Source of the DNA: Pelomonas sp963422775
Lineage (GTDB): Bacteria; Pseudomonadota; Gammaproteobacteria; Burkholderiales; Burkholderiaceae_C
Assembly (NCBI GenBank): GCA_963422775.4
Contig: CAUJSJ030000037.1
Location: forward strand, 62,001 to 126,000
Reading direction: 5' to 3'
DNA: 64,000 bases
Part shown: positions 9,279 through 18,485 of the stretch, piece after piece
How the letters are laid out: every line of letters begins with the position of its first letter
Numbering within the stretch: the stretch's first letter is position 1
The notes under the pieces: model-generated
Seen by the model: the letters and a program-made list of their open reading frames with translations, nothing else
Databases searched by the model: none
Told to the model about the DNA's origin: nothing
Program-made: the position numbers and the translations under genes

Positions 9279-12200
9279 GCCGCGGCCTCCGCCGATTGAC
9301 CGTCCTTGTCGCGGCCACGCTTGAGCCGCGCGGCCAGCGCCGAGAAGCCGAGATAGATCACCGGCGTCGTGAACAGCGTCAGCAACTGGCTCACGATCAA
9401 TCCACCGACCATCACGACACCCAGCGGATGGCGCAGCTCGCTGCCCACGCCCGTGCCCAGCATCAGCGGCAGCGCGCCGAGCAGCGCGGCCAGCGTCGTC
9501 ATCAGGATGGGCCGGAAGCGCAGCAGGCAGGCCTGGTAGATCGCATCCCGCGCGCTCATCTTCAGATCACGCTCCGCCTCCAGCGCGAAGTCGATCATCA
9601 TGATCGCGTTCTTCTTGACGATGCCGATCAAGAGCACGATGCCGATGATGGCAATGATGTCCAGGTCCAGCCGGAAGGCCAGCAGCGCCAGCAGCGCCCC
9701 GAGGCCCGCCGACGGCAGCGTGGACAGGATGGTCAGCGGGTGGATGGTGCTCTCGTAGAGCACGCCCAGCACGATGTACATCGTCACGATGGCCGCGAGG
9801 ATCAGCAGCAGCGTGCTGCTCAGCGATGCCTGAAAGGCCAGGGCCGCCCCCTCGAAGCGCGTCTCGACGCTCAGCGGCAGCTGCAGCGCGTCGACCTCCG
9901 TCCTGATCGCCTTCACCGCTTCGCCCAGCGAGGCGCCGGGCGCGAGGTTGAAGGACACCGTGGACGAGGGGAACTGCGCGACGTGGTTGACCGCCAGCGG
10001 CGCCAGCCTCTCGCTGAAGCGCGCCACCGAGCTGAGCGGCACCTGCGTGCCGCCCGCGCCGGGCACGTACAGCCGCCGCAGGCCGTCCAGACCCGCGCGG
10101 AATTCGGGCGCCACTTCCAGCACGACGCGGTACTGGTTGCTCTGCGTGAAGATGGTGGAGATCAGCCGCTGGCCGAAGGCGCTGTACAGCGCGCTGTCGA
10201 TGGCCGCCACGCTGACGCCGAAACGCCCCGCCGCGTCGCGGTCGATGTCCACATAGGCCTGCAGGCCCAGCTCCTGCTGGTCGCTGGCGACGTCGGCAAT
10301 CGACTTGATGCCGCGCAGGCGCTCCAGCACGGCGGTCGTCGAGCGGCTCAGCTCGGCGGAGTCCGGCGAGCTGAGCGTGAACTGGTACTGCGTCTTGGCG
10401 ATGCGGTCCTCGATGGTCAGGTCCTGCACGGGCTGCAGGTACAGCGCGATGCCCGGCTCGTCGGCGGCAGCGTCGGCGATGCGGCGCGACACCTCGGCGG
10501 CGCTGGCGCCACGCTCGCCCTTGGGCTTGAGCGTGATCTGCAGCCGGCCCTGGTTCAGCGTCGTGTTGCCACCGTCCACGCCGATGAAGGACGACACGCT
10601 GGCCACGGCCGGGTCCTTCAGCACGCGCTCCGCCAGCCGCTGCTGGTGCTCGGCCATCGCGCCGAAGGACGTGGACTGAGCGGCCTCGGTGATGCCCTGG
10701 ATCTGGCCCGTGTCCTGCACCGGGAAGAAGCCCTTGGGCACCAGCAGGTAGAGCACGCCCGTCAGCACCAGCGTGGCGAGGAAGACGACCAGCGTCGCGG
10801 CCGAACGGTCCAGCACCCAGTTCAGCATGCGGCCATAGCCGGCGATGGTGTCGTCGAAAACCTTGCCCACGCGGCGCCACAGCCGGCCGTGGTCTTCCGG
10901 GTGCTCGTGCTTGAGCAGACGCGCACACATCATGGGCGTCAACGTCAGCGACACGAAGGCCGAGATCAGGATGGACACGGCCAGCGTGATGGCGAACTCA
11001 TGGAAGAGGCGGCCGACCACGTCGCCCATGAAGAGCAGTGGGATCAGTACCGCGATCAGCGACACCGTCAGCGAGATGATCGTGAAGCCGATCTGCTTGG
11101 AGCCGGTCAGCGACGCGTCGTAGGCGCTGACCGCCTCACCGGCCTCCTCCATGTGCCGGGCGATGTTCTCGATCATGACGATGGCGTCGTCGACGACGAA
11201 GCCCGTCGAGATGACGAGCGCCATCAGCGTCAGGTTGTTGATCGAGAACCCCGCCATGTACATCACGCCGAAGGTGCCGACGAGCGACACCGGCACCGCG
11301 ACGGCCGGGATGATGGTGGCCGGCACGCTGCGCAGGAAGACGAAGATGACGCCGATGACCAGGACGATGGCGAACAGCAGCTCGTGCTGCACGTCGGTGA
11401 CGGAAGCGCGGATGGTCGTCGTGCGGTCGCTGAGCAGCTGAACGTCCAGCGACGCGGGCAGGCTGGCCTGCAGCTGCGGCAGCACGGCGCGCACGCGGTC
11501 CACGGTTTCGATGACGTTGGCGCCCGGCTGGCGCTGCACGTTCAGGACGACGGCGGAGACTGAAGACTTCTCCGCCTGGCCCGCCCACGCGGCCAGCCGC
11601 AGGTTCTCGGCGTCGTCCACCAGGTGGGCCACGTCCTTGAGCCGCACCGGATTGCCATTCTTGTAGGCGATGACGAGGTTGGCGTACTCGCTCGCGCTGC
11701 GCAGCTGGTCATTGGCGTCGAGCGTGGAGGCGCGCAGCGGCCCGTCGAAACTGCCCTTGGACTGGTTGACGTTGGCCGCGGAAACGGCCGCGCGCACGTC
11801 GTCGATGGACAGGCCCAGTGTGGCCAGCGACCCCGGGTTGGCCTGGATGCGCACGGCCGGCCGCCGGCCGCCCGCGATGCCCACCAGCCCCACGCCCGGC
11901 ACCTGCGAGATCTTCTGCGCCAGCCGGCTCTCGACGAGGTCGTGAACGCGCGTGATCGGCAGCGTGGTGGACGACACCGCAATCGTCAGCACCGGCGCGT
12001 CGGCCGGGTTGACCTTGCTGTAGACCGGCGGCATCGGCAGGTCGCTGGGCAGCAGGTTGCTGCCGGCGTTGATGGCGGCCTGCACCTCCTGCTCGGCCAC
12101 GTCCAGCGCCAGGCTCAGCTCGAAGCGCAGCGTGATGACCGACGCGCCGCCCGAACTGGTGGACGACATCTGCGCCAGGCCCGGCATCTGGCCGAACTGG

Positions 12201-12406
12201 CGCTCCAGCGGCGCGGTGACGGAGGACGTCATCACGTCGGGGCTGGCGCCAGGGTAGAGGGTCGTGACCTGGATGGTCGGGTAGTCCACCTCGGGCAGCG
12301 CCGACACCGGCAACAGCAGGTAGGCCAGCGCGCCGGCCAGCACGATGGCCAGCATCAGCAGCGAGGTGGCAACCGGCCGCTGGATGAAAAGGCGTGACGG
12401 GTTCAT
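9275..12406 (-). CDS. RND efflux permease, MdtB/MuxB type
   Basis: First of the paired RND pumps, 1043 residues. It begins MNPSRLFIQRPVATSLLMLAI and has the proton-relay pair in STGFVVDDAIVMIENIARH plus the C-terminal GIVKKNAIMMIDFALEAE. It is clearly paralogous to the downstream pump, the arrangement expected for the MdtBC heterocomplex. It starts 4 nt after the adaptor stop and ends overlapping the next start (ATGA), so adaptor, two pumps and channel form one operon read right to left. Confidence 0.9.
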   Translation of the reverse strand: MNPSRLFIQRPVATSLLMLAIVLAGALAYLLLPVSALPEVDYPTIQVTTLYPGASPDVMTSSVTAPLERQFGQMPGLAQMSSTSSGGASVITLRFELSLALDVAEQEVQAAINAGSNLLPSDLPMPPVYSKVNPADAPVLTIAVSSTTLPITRVHDLVESRLAQKISQVPGVGLVGIAGGRRPAVRIQANPGSLATLGLSIDDVRAAVSAANVNQSKGSFDGPLRASTLDANDQLRSASEYANLVIAYKNGNPVRLKDVAHLVDDAENLRLAAWAGQAEKSSVSAVVLNVQRQPGANVIETVDRVRAVLPQLQASLPASLDVQLLSDRTTTIRASVTDVQHELLFAIVLVIGVIFVFLRSVPATIIPAVAVPVSLVGTFGVMYMAGFSINNLTLMALVISTGFVVDDAIVMIENIARHMEEAGEAVSAYDASLTGSKQIGFTIISLTVSLIAVLIPLLFMGDVVGRLFHEFAITLAVSILISAFVSLTLTPMMCARLLKHEHPEDHGRLWRRVGKVFDDTIAGYGRMLNWVLDRSAATLVVFLATLVLTGVLYLLVPKGFFPVQDTGQIQGITEAAQSTSFGAMAEHQQRLAERVLKDPAVASVSSFIGVDGGNTTLNQGRLQITLKPKGERGASAAEVSRRIADAAADEPGIALYLQPVQDLTIEDRIAKTQYQFTLSSPDSAELSRSTTAVLERLRGIKSIADVASDQQELGLQAYVDIDRDAAGRFGVSVAAIDSALYSAFGQRLISTIFTQSNQYRVVLEVAPEFRAGLDGLRRLYVPGAGGTQVPLSSVARFSERLAPLAVNHVAQFPSSTVSFNLAPGASLGEAVKAIRTEVDALQLPLSVETRFEGAALAFQASLSSTLLLILAAIVTMYIVLGVLYESTIHPLTILSTLPSAGLGALLALLAFRLDLDIIAIIGIVLLIGIVKKNAIMMIDFALEAERDLKMSARDAIYQACLLRFRPILMTTLAALLGALPLMLGTGVGSELRHPLGVVMVGGLIVSQLLTLFTTPVIYLGFSALAARLKRGRDKDGQSAEAAA

Positions 12407-12410
12407 CGGG

Positions 12411-13844
12411 CTACTGAGCGGGAGCCGAGGCGCGGTGCTGCTGGATCCACGCGCGGCGGTCTTCCTCGCTCATGGCCTTGAGCTTGTCGACCATCTCGGG
12501 CGGCACGCGGTCCATCCAGCGCGGGCGCTCGCCCCCACCGGCGCTGCTGGCACCACTCGCTGCGCTGGCGCTCGCATCCGCGCCGCGACGGCCACGCCCG
12601 CCGGCACCCGACGCGCCAACGGCCGGCGCCCTGATGACCTCGGCCTTGCCACCATCGCGCAGCCGGTCGGCGCCGTCGGTGACGACCTGGTCGCCCGGCT
12701 TCACATCGCCTTGCACCGCCGTCAGGTCGCCATCCGTCGCCAGCAGCGCCACCTTGCGCAGCGCCACCTGGCCGTCCGCGATGAGATAGACGAAGGTGCC
12801 AGGCGCGCCGCGCTGCACGGCCGCCGTCGGCACGACGAGCACGTCCTTCAGCCGGTCCAGCTGCAGGCGCACGTTGACGAACTGGTTGGGGAAGAGGCCG
12901 CCGTCCTTGTTCGCGAACAGCGCCTTGACCTTGATGGTGCCGGTGCTCGCATCGATGGCGTTGTCGGTGCTGGCCACACGCCCTTCGGCCAGCATCAGCT
13001 TGCGCTCGCGGTCCCAGGCCTGCACGGGCAGCGCCTGCTTGTCGGCGAGTTGCTGGCGGATGCGCGCCAGGCGCCCGTCGGGCACGGCGAAGACGACGGC
13101 GGCCGGCTGGGTCTGCGCGATGCTGAGCAGCCCGTTGGCGTCGCTGGGCGTCACGGTGTTGCCCAGGTCGGCCTGCTTCAGGCCCGCCTGGCCAGCGATG
13201 GGCGCCGTCACGCGGGTGTAGGACAGCTGCAGCTTGGCGTTGTCCACGGCGGCCTTGTCGGAAAGCAGCGTGGCCTCCAGCTGGCGCACCAGGGCCTGCT
13301 GCGTGTCGAGCTGCTGGCGCGGAGCGGCCTCCTGGGCGACGAGGTCGCGGTAGCGGGCCAGGTCGGCGCGGGCGTTCTCCAGCTGGGCCTGGTCGCGCGC
13401 CTGGGCCGCCAGCGCCTGGTCGCGCGCGATCTCGTAGGGCTTGGGGTCGATCAGCGCCAGCACCTGCCCGGCCTTCACCGGCTGGCCTTCGTGGAAGTAG
13501 ATGGCCCGCAACTCGCCGCTGACCTTGGCCCGCACGACGGCCGTGTTGGCCGACGCGATGCTGCCGATGGCGTCGACGGCGACATTCATGTCGCGCCGCT
13601 GCACCGTGCCCACCGAGACCGGCTGCGGCCCGCTGCGGCCGAAGCGCCCCCCGGCGCCAGCACCGCTGCGGCCCGCACCCGACGCCGCGGACGCGGCACT
13701 CGCAGGTCCGTCAGCGCCGGCGCCCGCGTCGCGGCCCTTCCACCACCACGCCCCAAGGGCGATGCCAACGACGGCCACAACGCCCAAGACCCACGCCTTG
13801 GCAGCGCCCGCCGAACGGCTGCGCCGGGAAACCTTGTTCTTCAT
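12411..13844 (-). CDS. RND periplasmic adaptor, MdtA/MuxA type
   Basis: Membrane-fusion protein that joins the pumps to the outer-membrane channel. It has 477 residues with an N-terminal anchor (about residues 17-35, AKAWVLGVVAVVGIALGAWW), then a low-complexity Gly/Ala/Ser linker and the order lipoyl-hairpin-barrel. The lipoyl half-motif is VVRAKVSGELRAIYFHEGQPVKAGQVLALID; a coiled-coil hairpin follows at about 145-215. The C-terminus is unusual: a Ser/Ala/Gly/Arg-rich stretch followed by a short acidic-basic tail (DKLKAMSEEDRRAWIQQHRA). It is the first gene of the efflux operon; no local regulator gene is present. Confidence 0.9.
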   Translation of the reverse strand: MKNKVSRRSRSAGAAKAWVLGVVAVVGIALGAWWWKGRDAGAGADGPASAASAASGAGRSGAGAGGRFGRSGPQPVSVGTVQRRDMNVAVDAIGSIASANTAVVRAKVSGELRAIYFHEGQPVKAGQVLALIDPKPYEIARDQALAAQARDQAQLENARADLARYRDLVAQEAAPRQQLDTQQALVRQLEATLLSDKAAVDNAKLQLSYTRVTAPIAGQAGLKQADLGNTVTPSDANGLLSIAQTQPAAVVFAVPDGRLARIRQQLADKQALPVQAWDRERKLMLAEGRVASTDNAIDASTGTIKVKALFANKDGGLFPNQFVNVRLQLDRLKDVLVVPTAAVQRGAPGTFVYLIADGQVALRKVALLATDGDLTAVQGDVKPGDQVVTDGADRLRDGGKAEVIRAPAVGASGAGGRGRRGADASASAASGASSAGGGERPRWMDRVPPEMVDKLKAMSEEDRRAWIQQHRASAPAQ

Positions 13845-13933
13845 TCGAGTTCACTCCGTGCGGTCAGTTTCCCAGCCGAATGTAGCTACAGCGTTGCTGG
13901 GCTTGAACAGGTTCACAAAGCTAGGATGACGGC

Positions 13934-14566
13934 ATGATCCGTTTGCTTGTCGGCCTGGGCAACCCAGGCGCTGAATACGAAGACACCCGCCACAACGCCG
14001 GCTTCTGGTGGATCGATGGCCTGGCCCGGGGCCTCAAGGTTTCACTGGCTCCCGACAAGGCCTATCACGGCCTCGTGGCCAGGGCAAACAACGCGCCCGG
14101 CGCCAGCGGCCCGATCTGGCTGCTGCAGCCCATGACCTACATGAACCTCTCCGGCAAGTCGGTCGCCCCGCTGGCGCGCTTCTTCAAGATCGCGCCGGAG
14201 GAGATCCTGGCCATCCACGACGAGCTGGACTTGTCGCCCGGCGAGATGAAGTTCAAGAAGGGCGGCGGCAACGGCGGCCACAACGGGCTGAAGGACATGC
14301 AGGCCGCTTTGGGCAGCGGCGACTTCTGGCGCCTGCGGCTGGGCATCGGCCACCCCGGGCACAAGGACGAAGTGGCCGGCTACGTGCTGCGCAAGCCGCC
14401 GCTGGCGGAGCGCCAGGCCGTGGAGGACTGCATCGAGAAGAGCTACGGCGCCGTCGAACTGATGCTGCGCGGCGAGATGGACAAGGCGCTGGCAAAAATT
14501 CACGCCAAACCGCCGCGGCCCAAGCCCCCCAAGCCGGTGCCGAGCGAGCAAACTCCGCCGTCATGA
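13934..14566 (+). CDS. pth: Peptidyl-tRNA hydrolase
   Basis: Pth cleaves peptidyl-tRNAs released by stalled ribosomes. The 210-residue product has the family start MIRLLVGLGNPGAEYEDTRHN, with catalytic His20 in that segment, the TYMNLSG motif and the KFKKGGGNGGHNGLKD motif. The C-terminal tail is Pro/Lys rich and specific to this lineage. It normally follows rplY directly; here the efflux operon intervenes on the opposite strand. Its stop overlaps the start of the next small reading frame (ATGA). Confidence 0.96.
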   Translation: MIRLLVGLGNPGAEYEDTRHNAGFWWIDGLARGLKVSLAPDKAYHGLVARANNAPGASGPIWLLQPMTYMNLSGKSVAPLARFFKIAPEEILAIHDELDLSPGEMKFKKGGGNGGHNGLKDMQAALGSGDFWRLRLGIGHPGHKDEVAGYVLRKPPLAERQAVEDCIEKSYGAVELMLRGEMDKALAKIHAKPPRPKPPKPVPSEQTPPS

Positions 14567-14905
14567 TGAAGCTGCTGCCGGCGTTGTTCTGCACCACCCT
14601 GTGCGCCCTCCTCGCCCTGCCCAGGTGGCGGTGGCGCCAGCGGCGTCAGCTACGACCAACCCAGCACGGCCGACAGCCGCGCCGCCCGGGATCGGCACCT
14701 GGCCGATGCCAAGGAGGCCGCGGTGCTGGCACAGGCCCGGCGCGCCAGCGAGGCCGAAGCCCGCCACCAGCGCGCCGCGGCGGTCGGCCTGCAGTCGCTG
14801 CCGGCGCCGGCCCAGGCGGCCAGCGGCCCGGCCGTGGTGCACCTGAAGCCCCCGAAGACGGCCAAGCCCCGCAAGCCCGCGGCCTCGGCCAGCAGCGCCC
14901 GATAG
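14563..14905 (+). pseudogene. Small exported protein of unknown function, apparently frameshifted
   Basis: ATG 14563 overlaps the pth stop and starts a convincing signal peptide (MMKLLPALFCTTLCALLALP). Near 14617-14626 the coherent frame shifts by one. It continues as a Gly-rich start (GGGGASGVSYDQPSTADSRA), an Ala/Arg-rich helix (RHLADAKEAAVLAQARRASEAEARHQ) and a basic Pro/Lys/Ala tail ending at 14905. Removing one C or adding two bases would join them. No known domain is recognised. The helix and basic tail suggest a small periplasmic coiled-coil protein, but that is only an inference. Confidence 0.5.
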
Positions 14906-14914
14906 AATCCGGGC

Positions 14915-15121
14915 CGTTGGTGCTCGCGGCCGTCTTCATGGCGGCCGCAGTTCAACGGGAATCAGGAGGGGGAACCACGACGTGGCCAACCTAACCTGAG
15001 CTGTCCCCGCAACGGTAAGTGGACGGAGCCGCCGCGCTCCTGCCTTCGACTCAAAGCCACTGGTGCTGCACGCACTGGGAAGGCGTCGAAGGTCAGTCCA
15101 TCAGCCCGGATACCGGCCAAC
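14915..15121 (+). ncRNA. Cobalamin (AdoCbl) riboswitch
   Basis: The leader upstream of btuB holds the conserved cobalamin-aptamer pieces in order: TTCAACGGGAATCAGG near 14951, GAGCTGTCCCCGCAACGGTAAG (the P3-P5 core, 14998-15019), GCCACTGG and CACTGGGAAGGCG near 15056-15084, and a B12-box-like segment near 15104-15118. Closing stem P1 can pair GTTGG (14916-14920) with CCAAC (15117-15121). It should lower expression of btuB and the downstream run when cobalamin is plentiful. No clear U-tract terminator follows, so control of translation initiation is the likelier mode. Confidence 0.95.
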
Positions 15122-15210
15122 GACGGGGTCGCCTCGCTTCAAGCGAACGGCCGTTTTCAGCCTTGCTGCGGGGGTCAGCACGGCTGAGTATTCGTTTGCG
15201 TTCCTCTTCC

Positions 15211-17079
15211 ATGTCTCACTCCCTCCTCGCGGCCCGTCGGTCGCTGCTCGCCCTGGCCACCCTCGCCCTGGCTGCCTCCGCCCACGCCCAAAACAAGCTC
15301 GACACCGTCGTCACCACGGCCACGCGCACGCCGCAGCGCCTGGCCGAGGTGTTGGCCGACCTGACCGTCATCACCCGCGCCGACATCGAGCGCCAGGCCG
15401 CCGCCAGCGTGGCCGACCTGCTGCGCAACAACGGCTGCGCAGAGATGGTCCGCAACGGTGGCGCGGCGTCTACCACCAGCCTGTACCTGCGCGGCGCCGA
15501 CACGCGCCACACCCTCGTCCTCGTCGACGGCGTGCGCATGGATTCGCAAGCCTCCGGCGGCGCGAGCTGGCAGGGCATTCCGGTCGCCCAGGTCGAGCGC
15601 GTCGAGGTGCTCAAGGGCCCGGCCAGCGCCATCTACGGCTCCGACGCCGTCGGCGGCGTCGTGCAGATCTTCACCCGCAAGGGTGGCGGCAAGATCAGCG
15701 CCGATTTCGGCGTGGCCCTGGGCACCCAGGCCACGCGCAAGGTCGACGGCGGCCTGTTCGGCAGCGCCGGCCTCATCGACTTCGCCTTCACAGGGGCCAT
15801 CGAGGAGAGCGACGGCTTCAACGCCACCACCGACGTGCCCGGCTCCTTCAGCTACGTGCCCGACCGGGACGGCTGGCGCAAATACCAGAGCACGGCCCGC
15901 ATTGGCGCCCAGCTGGCCGAGGGCCATCGTGCCGAGCTCATCGTCATCAAGAACCACACCAACGGCCAGTACGACGCCTCCAAGTCCAAGCCCCTGGTGG
16001 ACGACCACACGCTGCAGGACACCGACGCCACCCGCCTGGCCTGGACGGCGCAATGGACACCGGCCCTGCAGACGCAGCTGAGCTACGGCCAGTCGCGCGA
16101 CCGCTACGAGACCAACCCCTCGCCCTACCTGACGATCACCAAGGTCAGGAACCTGGCGCTGACCGGCTCCTACGCCATCGCCAAGGGCCAGCAGCTCAAC
16201 TTCCAGGGCGAGCACATCGAGGACGAGCTGGAGAACAGCGGCCTCGTCACCGCCAGCGTCGGCAAGCGCCACCGCAACGCCGTGGGTGCCGGCTACCTGC
16301 TCCATGCCGGTGCGTTCAGCCTGCAGGCGCATGCCCGCCTCGACAACGACAGCCAGTTCGGCAGCGTCGACACCGGCACGCTGCTGGCCGGCTTCGAGGT
16401 CATGCCCGGCCTGCGCATCGTCGGTTCGATCGGCAATGCCTTTCGCGCGCCGACGCTGTACCAGCAAGGCACCGTCTACGGCCCCGACCTCAGCAAGCCC
16501 GGTGTCAAGCCACTGGACGCCGAGCATGGCCGCAACGTCGAGTTCGGCCTGAAGTACGGCACGGGCGACAGCGAGTTCACGGCCACCGCCTACCGCAACC
16601 GTGTCAGCAACCTCATCATCTTCGGCGCGGCCGGCAGCTGCCAGAGCGCCTTCGGCTGCTACCAGAACGTGTCCGCGGCCAGGCTGCAGGGCCTGAGCCT
16701 GGCGGGCGCCACCAAGCTGTCCATCGTGAACCTGCGCGCCACGCTGGACGTGCAGAAGCCGACGGACGCCAGCACCGGCCTGCTGCTGGCGCGCCGCGCC
16801 AAGCGTCTGGGCACGATCAACGCCGACACCGAGCTGGGCAACTGGCTGCTGGGCGCCGGCGTGCAGGCCTCGGGCACGCGTTTCGACAACGCGGCCAACA
16901 CCCGCAAGCTCGGCGGCTACGGCCTCGTCAACGTCAACGCGCAGTACAGGGTCAGCCGCGATCTCAGGCTCCAGCTCAACCTGGACAACGCCTTCGACCG
17001 CGAGACGACGACGGCCTACGGCTATGCGTCCGCGCCGCGCACGGCGCTGATCAGCCTGCGCTGGTCTCCGCAGCTTTGA
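15211..17079 (+). CDS. btuB: TonB-dependent vitamin B12 receptor BtuB
   Basis: Outer-membrane gated barrel that imports cobalamin using TonB energy. ATG 15211 gives a signal peptide ending AHAQ and then a TonB-box-like DTVVTTATRTPQ, the plug domain (LRNNGCAEMVRNGG, LYLRGADTRHTLVLVDGVRM, VERVEVLKGPASAIYGSDAVGG) and about 480 residues of barrel ending SLRW. Length is 622 residues, normal for BtuB. The cobalamin riboswitch directly upstream and the B12 genes directly downstream make the substrate assignment secure. Confidence 0.95.
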   Translation: MSHSLLAARRSLLALATLALAASAHAQNKLDTVVTTATRTPQRLAEVLADLTVITRADIERQAAASVADLLRNNGCAEMVRNGGAASTTSLYLRGADTRHTLVLVDGVRMDSQASGGASWQGIPVAQVERVEVLKGPASAIYGSDAVGGVVQIFTRKGGGKISADFGVALGTQATRKVDGGLFGSAGLIDFAFTGAIEESDGFNATTDVPGSFSYVPDRDGWRKYQSTARIGAQLAEGHRAELIVIKNHTNGQYDASKSKPLVDDHTLQDTDATRLAWTAQWTPALQTQLSYGQSRDRYETNPSPYLTITKVRNLALTGSYAIAKGQQLNFQGEHIEDELENSGLVTASVGKRHRNAVGAGYLLHAGAFSLQAHARLDNDSQFGSVDTGTLLAGFEVMPGLRIVGSIGNAFRAPTLYQQGTVYGPDLSKPGVKPLDAEHGRNVEFGLKYGTGDSEFTATAYRNRVSNLIIFGAAGSCQSAFGCYQNVSAARLQGLSLAGATKLSIVNLRATLDVQKPTDASTGLLLARRAKRLGTINADTELGNWLLGAGVQASGTRFDNAANTRKLGGYGLVNVNAQYRVSRDLRLQLNLDNAFDRETTTAYGYASAPRTALISLRWSPQL

Positions 17080-17089
17080 GCCACTGACG

Positions 17090-17638
17090 ATGAGCGCGCA
17101 CGAACTCATCGTCGGCGGCCAGCGCAGCGGCAAGTCGCGCCAGGCCGAGAGGCTGGCGCTGCGCTGGCCCGGTAATGTCGCCGTCATCGCGACGGCGCTG
17201 GCTGCCGACGATGAGATGCGCGCGCGCATCGCCCACCACCGCGCCACGCGGCCGGCAGGCTTCGACACGATCGAGGCACCGCTGGGCCTGAGCGCGGCCC
17301 TGCAGCAGGTCGACGACGCAGGCACCCTCGTCGTCGTCGACTGCCTGACGCTGTGGCTGGTGAACTGGCTGATGCCGATGAACGGCGTGCCGGACATGGC
17401 CGGCTGGCAGGACGAGCGCGCGGCGCTGCTGGGCCTGCTGCCGCACCTCAACTCACACGTCGTCTTCGTCTCCAACGAGGTCGGCTGGGGCGTGTCGCCC
17501 TTGGGCCGCGAGGTGCGCCACTACGTCGATGAACTCGGCCGCCTGAACCAGGATGTGGCTCGCCTGTGCGGCCAGTTGACACTGATGGTCGCGGGCCAGG
17601 CCTGGACGCGACCTGTCGAGGATGCCCCCGATGCATAG
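17090..17638 (+). CDS. cobU: Adenosylcobinamide kinase / guanylyltransferase
   Basis: CobU/CobP phosphorylates adenosylcobinamide and transfers GMP to it in nucleotide-loop assembly. The P-loop GGQRSGKS is at residues 9-16, and the family motifs VDCLTLWLVNW and VVFVSNEVGWGVSP follow; the latter is the guanylyl-binding region. Length is 182 residues, as usual. It lies 10 nt after btuB and overlaps btuF. Confidence 0.94.
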   Translation: MSAHELIVGGQRSGKSRQAERLALRWPGNVAVIATALAADDEMRARIAHHRATRPAGFDTIEAPLGLSAALQQVDDAGTLVVVDCLTLWLVNWLMPMNGVPDMAGWQDERAALLGLLPHLNSHVVFVSNEVGWGVSPLGREVRHYVDELGRLNQDVARLCGQLTLMVAGQAWTRPVEDAPDA

Positions 17639-18485
17639 ATTTCTTGCCCTGCTGCTGATCGCTTTGGCGCTGCCGGCCAGCGCCGTGGAGATCAAGGACG
17701 ACCTTGGCCAAGTCACGCAGATCACCACGCCGCCGCAGCGCATCGTCAGCCTGCTGCCCTCGCTGACCGAGACCGTCTGCGAGCTGGGTGCCTGCACCCG
17801 GCTGGTCGGCGTGGACCGCTACTCCAACTTCCCGGCGAGCGTGAACACCCTGCCCAAGGTCGGCGGCATGGAAGACACCAATGTCGAGCTGATCGCCTCG
17901 CTCAGGCCGGACGTTGTGCTGGTGGCCGTGTCCTCGCGCGTGGCCGAGCGGCTGCGCGCCCTGGGCATGAAGGTCATCGCGCTGGAGCCCCGCAGCTACA
18001 AGGACGTGCAGCGTGTGCTGAACATCATTGGCCAGGTGCTGGGCGTGCCGGACGCGCAGCGCGTGTGGCGCCACATCGAGGCCGGCGTGGCCGCGGCGGC
18101 CAGCAGCGTGCCGGCCAAGGCGCGCGGCGTGCGCGTCTACTACGAAGTCGCCAGCGGCCTGTACGCCGCCGGCACGGTCTCCTTCATGGGCGAGACGCTC
18201 GCCAGGCTGGGCGCCGGCAACATCATTCCGCCCGACCTCGGCCCCTTCCCCAAGATCAACGCGGAGTACGTCGTCAAGGCCAACCCGGCGCTGATCATGA
18301 TCGGCCAGCGCGGCTCCGAGGGCCTGGCCGAGCGCCCGGGCTGGGGCCGCATCGACGCCATCCAGCGCGGCCGCATCTGCGTGTTCAAGCCCGAGGAGGG
18401 CGACATCCTGGCGCGCCCCGGCCCGCGCATGGCCGAGGCCGCGCAGATCATGGCCCGCTGCCTGCGCGAGAAAGCCGCCTCGTGA
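17631..18485 (+). CDS. btuF: Cobalamin ABC transporter periplasmic binding protein BtuF
   Basis: Periplasmic carrier that delivers B12 from BtuB to the BtuCD importer. ATG 17631 (an in-frame ATG at 17622 is also possible) gives a signal peptide (MHRFLALLLIALALPASA) and a class III binding-protein fold with RIVSLLPSLTETVCELGACTRLVGVDRYSNFP, then RPDVVLVAVSS. Length is 284 residues. It overlaps cobU by 8 nt and btuC by one base (TGATG). Confidence 0.93.
   Translation: MHRFLALLLIALALPASAVEIKDDLGQVTQITTPPQRIVSLLPSLTETVCELGACTRLVGVDRYSNFPASVNTLPKVGGMEDTNVELIASLRPDVVLVAVSSRVAERLRALGMKVIALEPRSYKDVQRVLNIIGQVLGVPDAQRVWRHIEAGVAAAASSVPAKARGVRVYYEVASGLYAAGTVSFMGETLARLGAGNIIPPDLGPFPKINAEYVVKANPALIMIGQRGSEGLAERPGWGRIDAIQRGRICVFKPEEGDILARPGPRMAEAAQIMARCLREKAAS

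Noticed and set aside
4758..9299. A 1513-residue plus-strand open frame opposite the efflux genes
   Set aside because: It is rich in Arg/Gln/His/Ala/Gly with no domains, lies antisense to a clear RND pump with conserved motifs, and is a typical by-product of high GC content.
9296..11563. A 755-residue plus-strand open frame opposite the MdtB-like gene
   Set aside because: Same low-complexity composition and antisense position to a well-supported RND pump; no ribosome site or domain.
15122..15210. Intrinsic terminator following the cobalamin aptamer
   Set aside because: A short self-complementary CGGCCG near a TTTT occurs at about 15147-15156, but there is no convincing GC stem with U-tract, so a terminator was not called.
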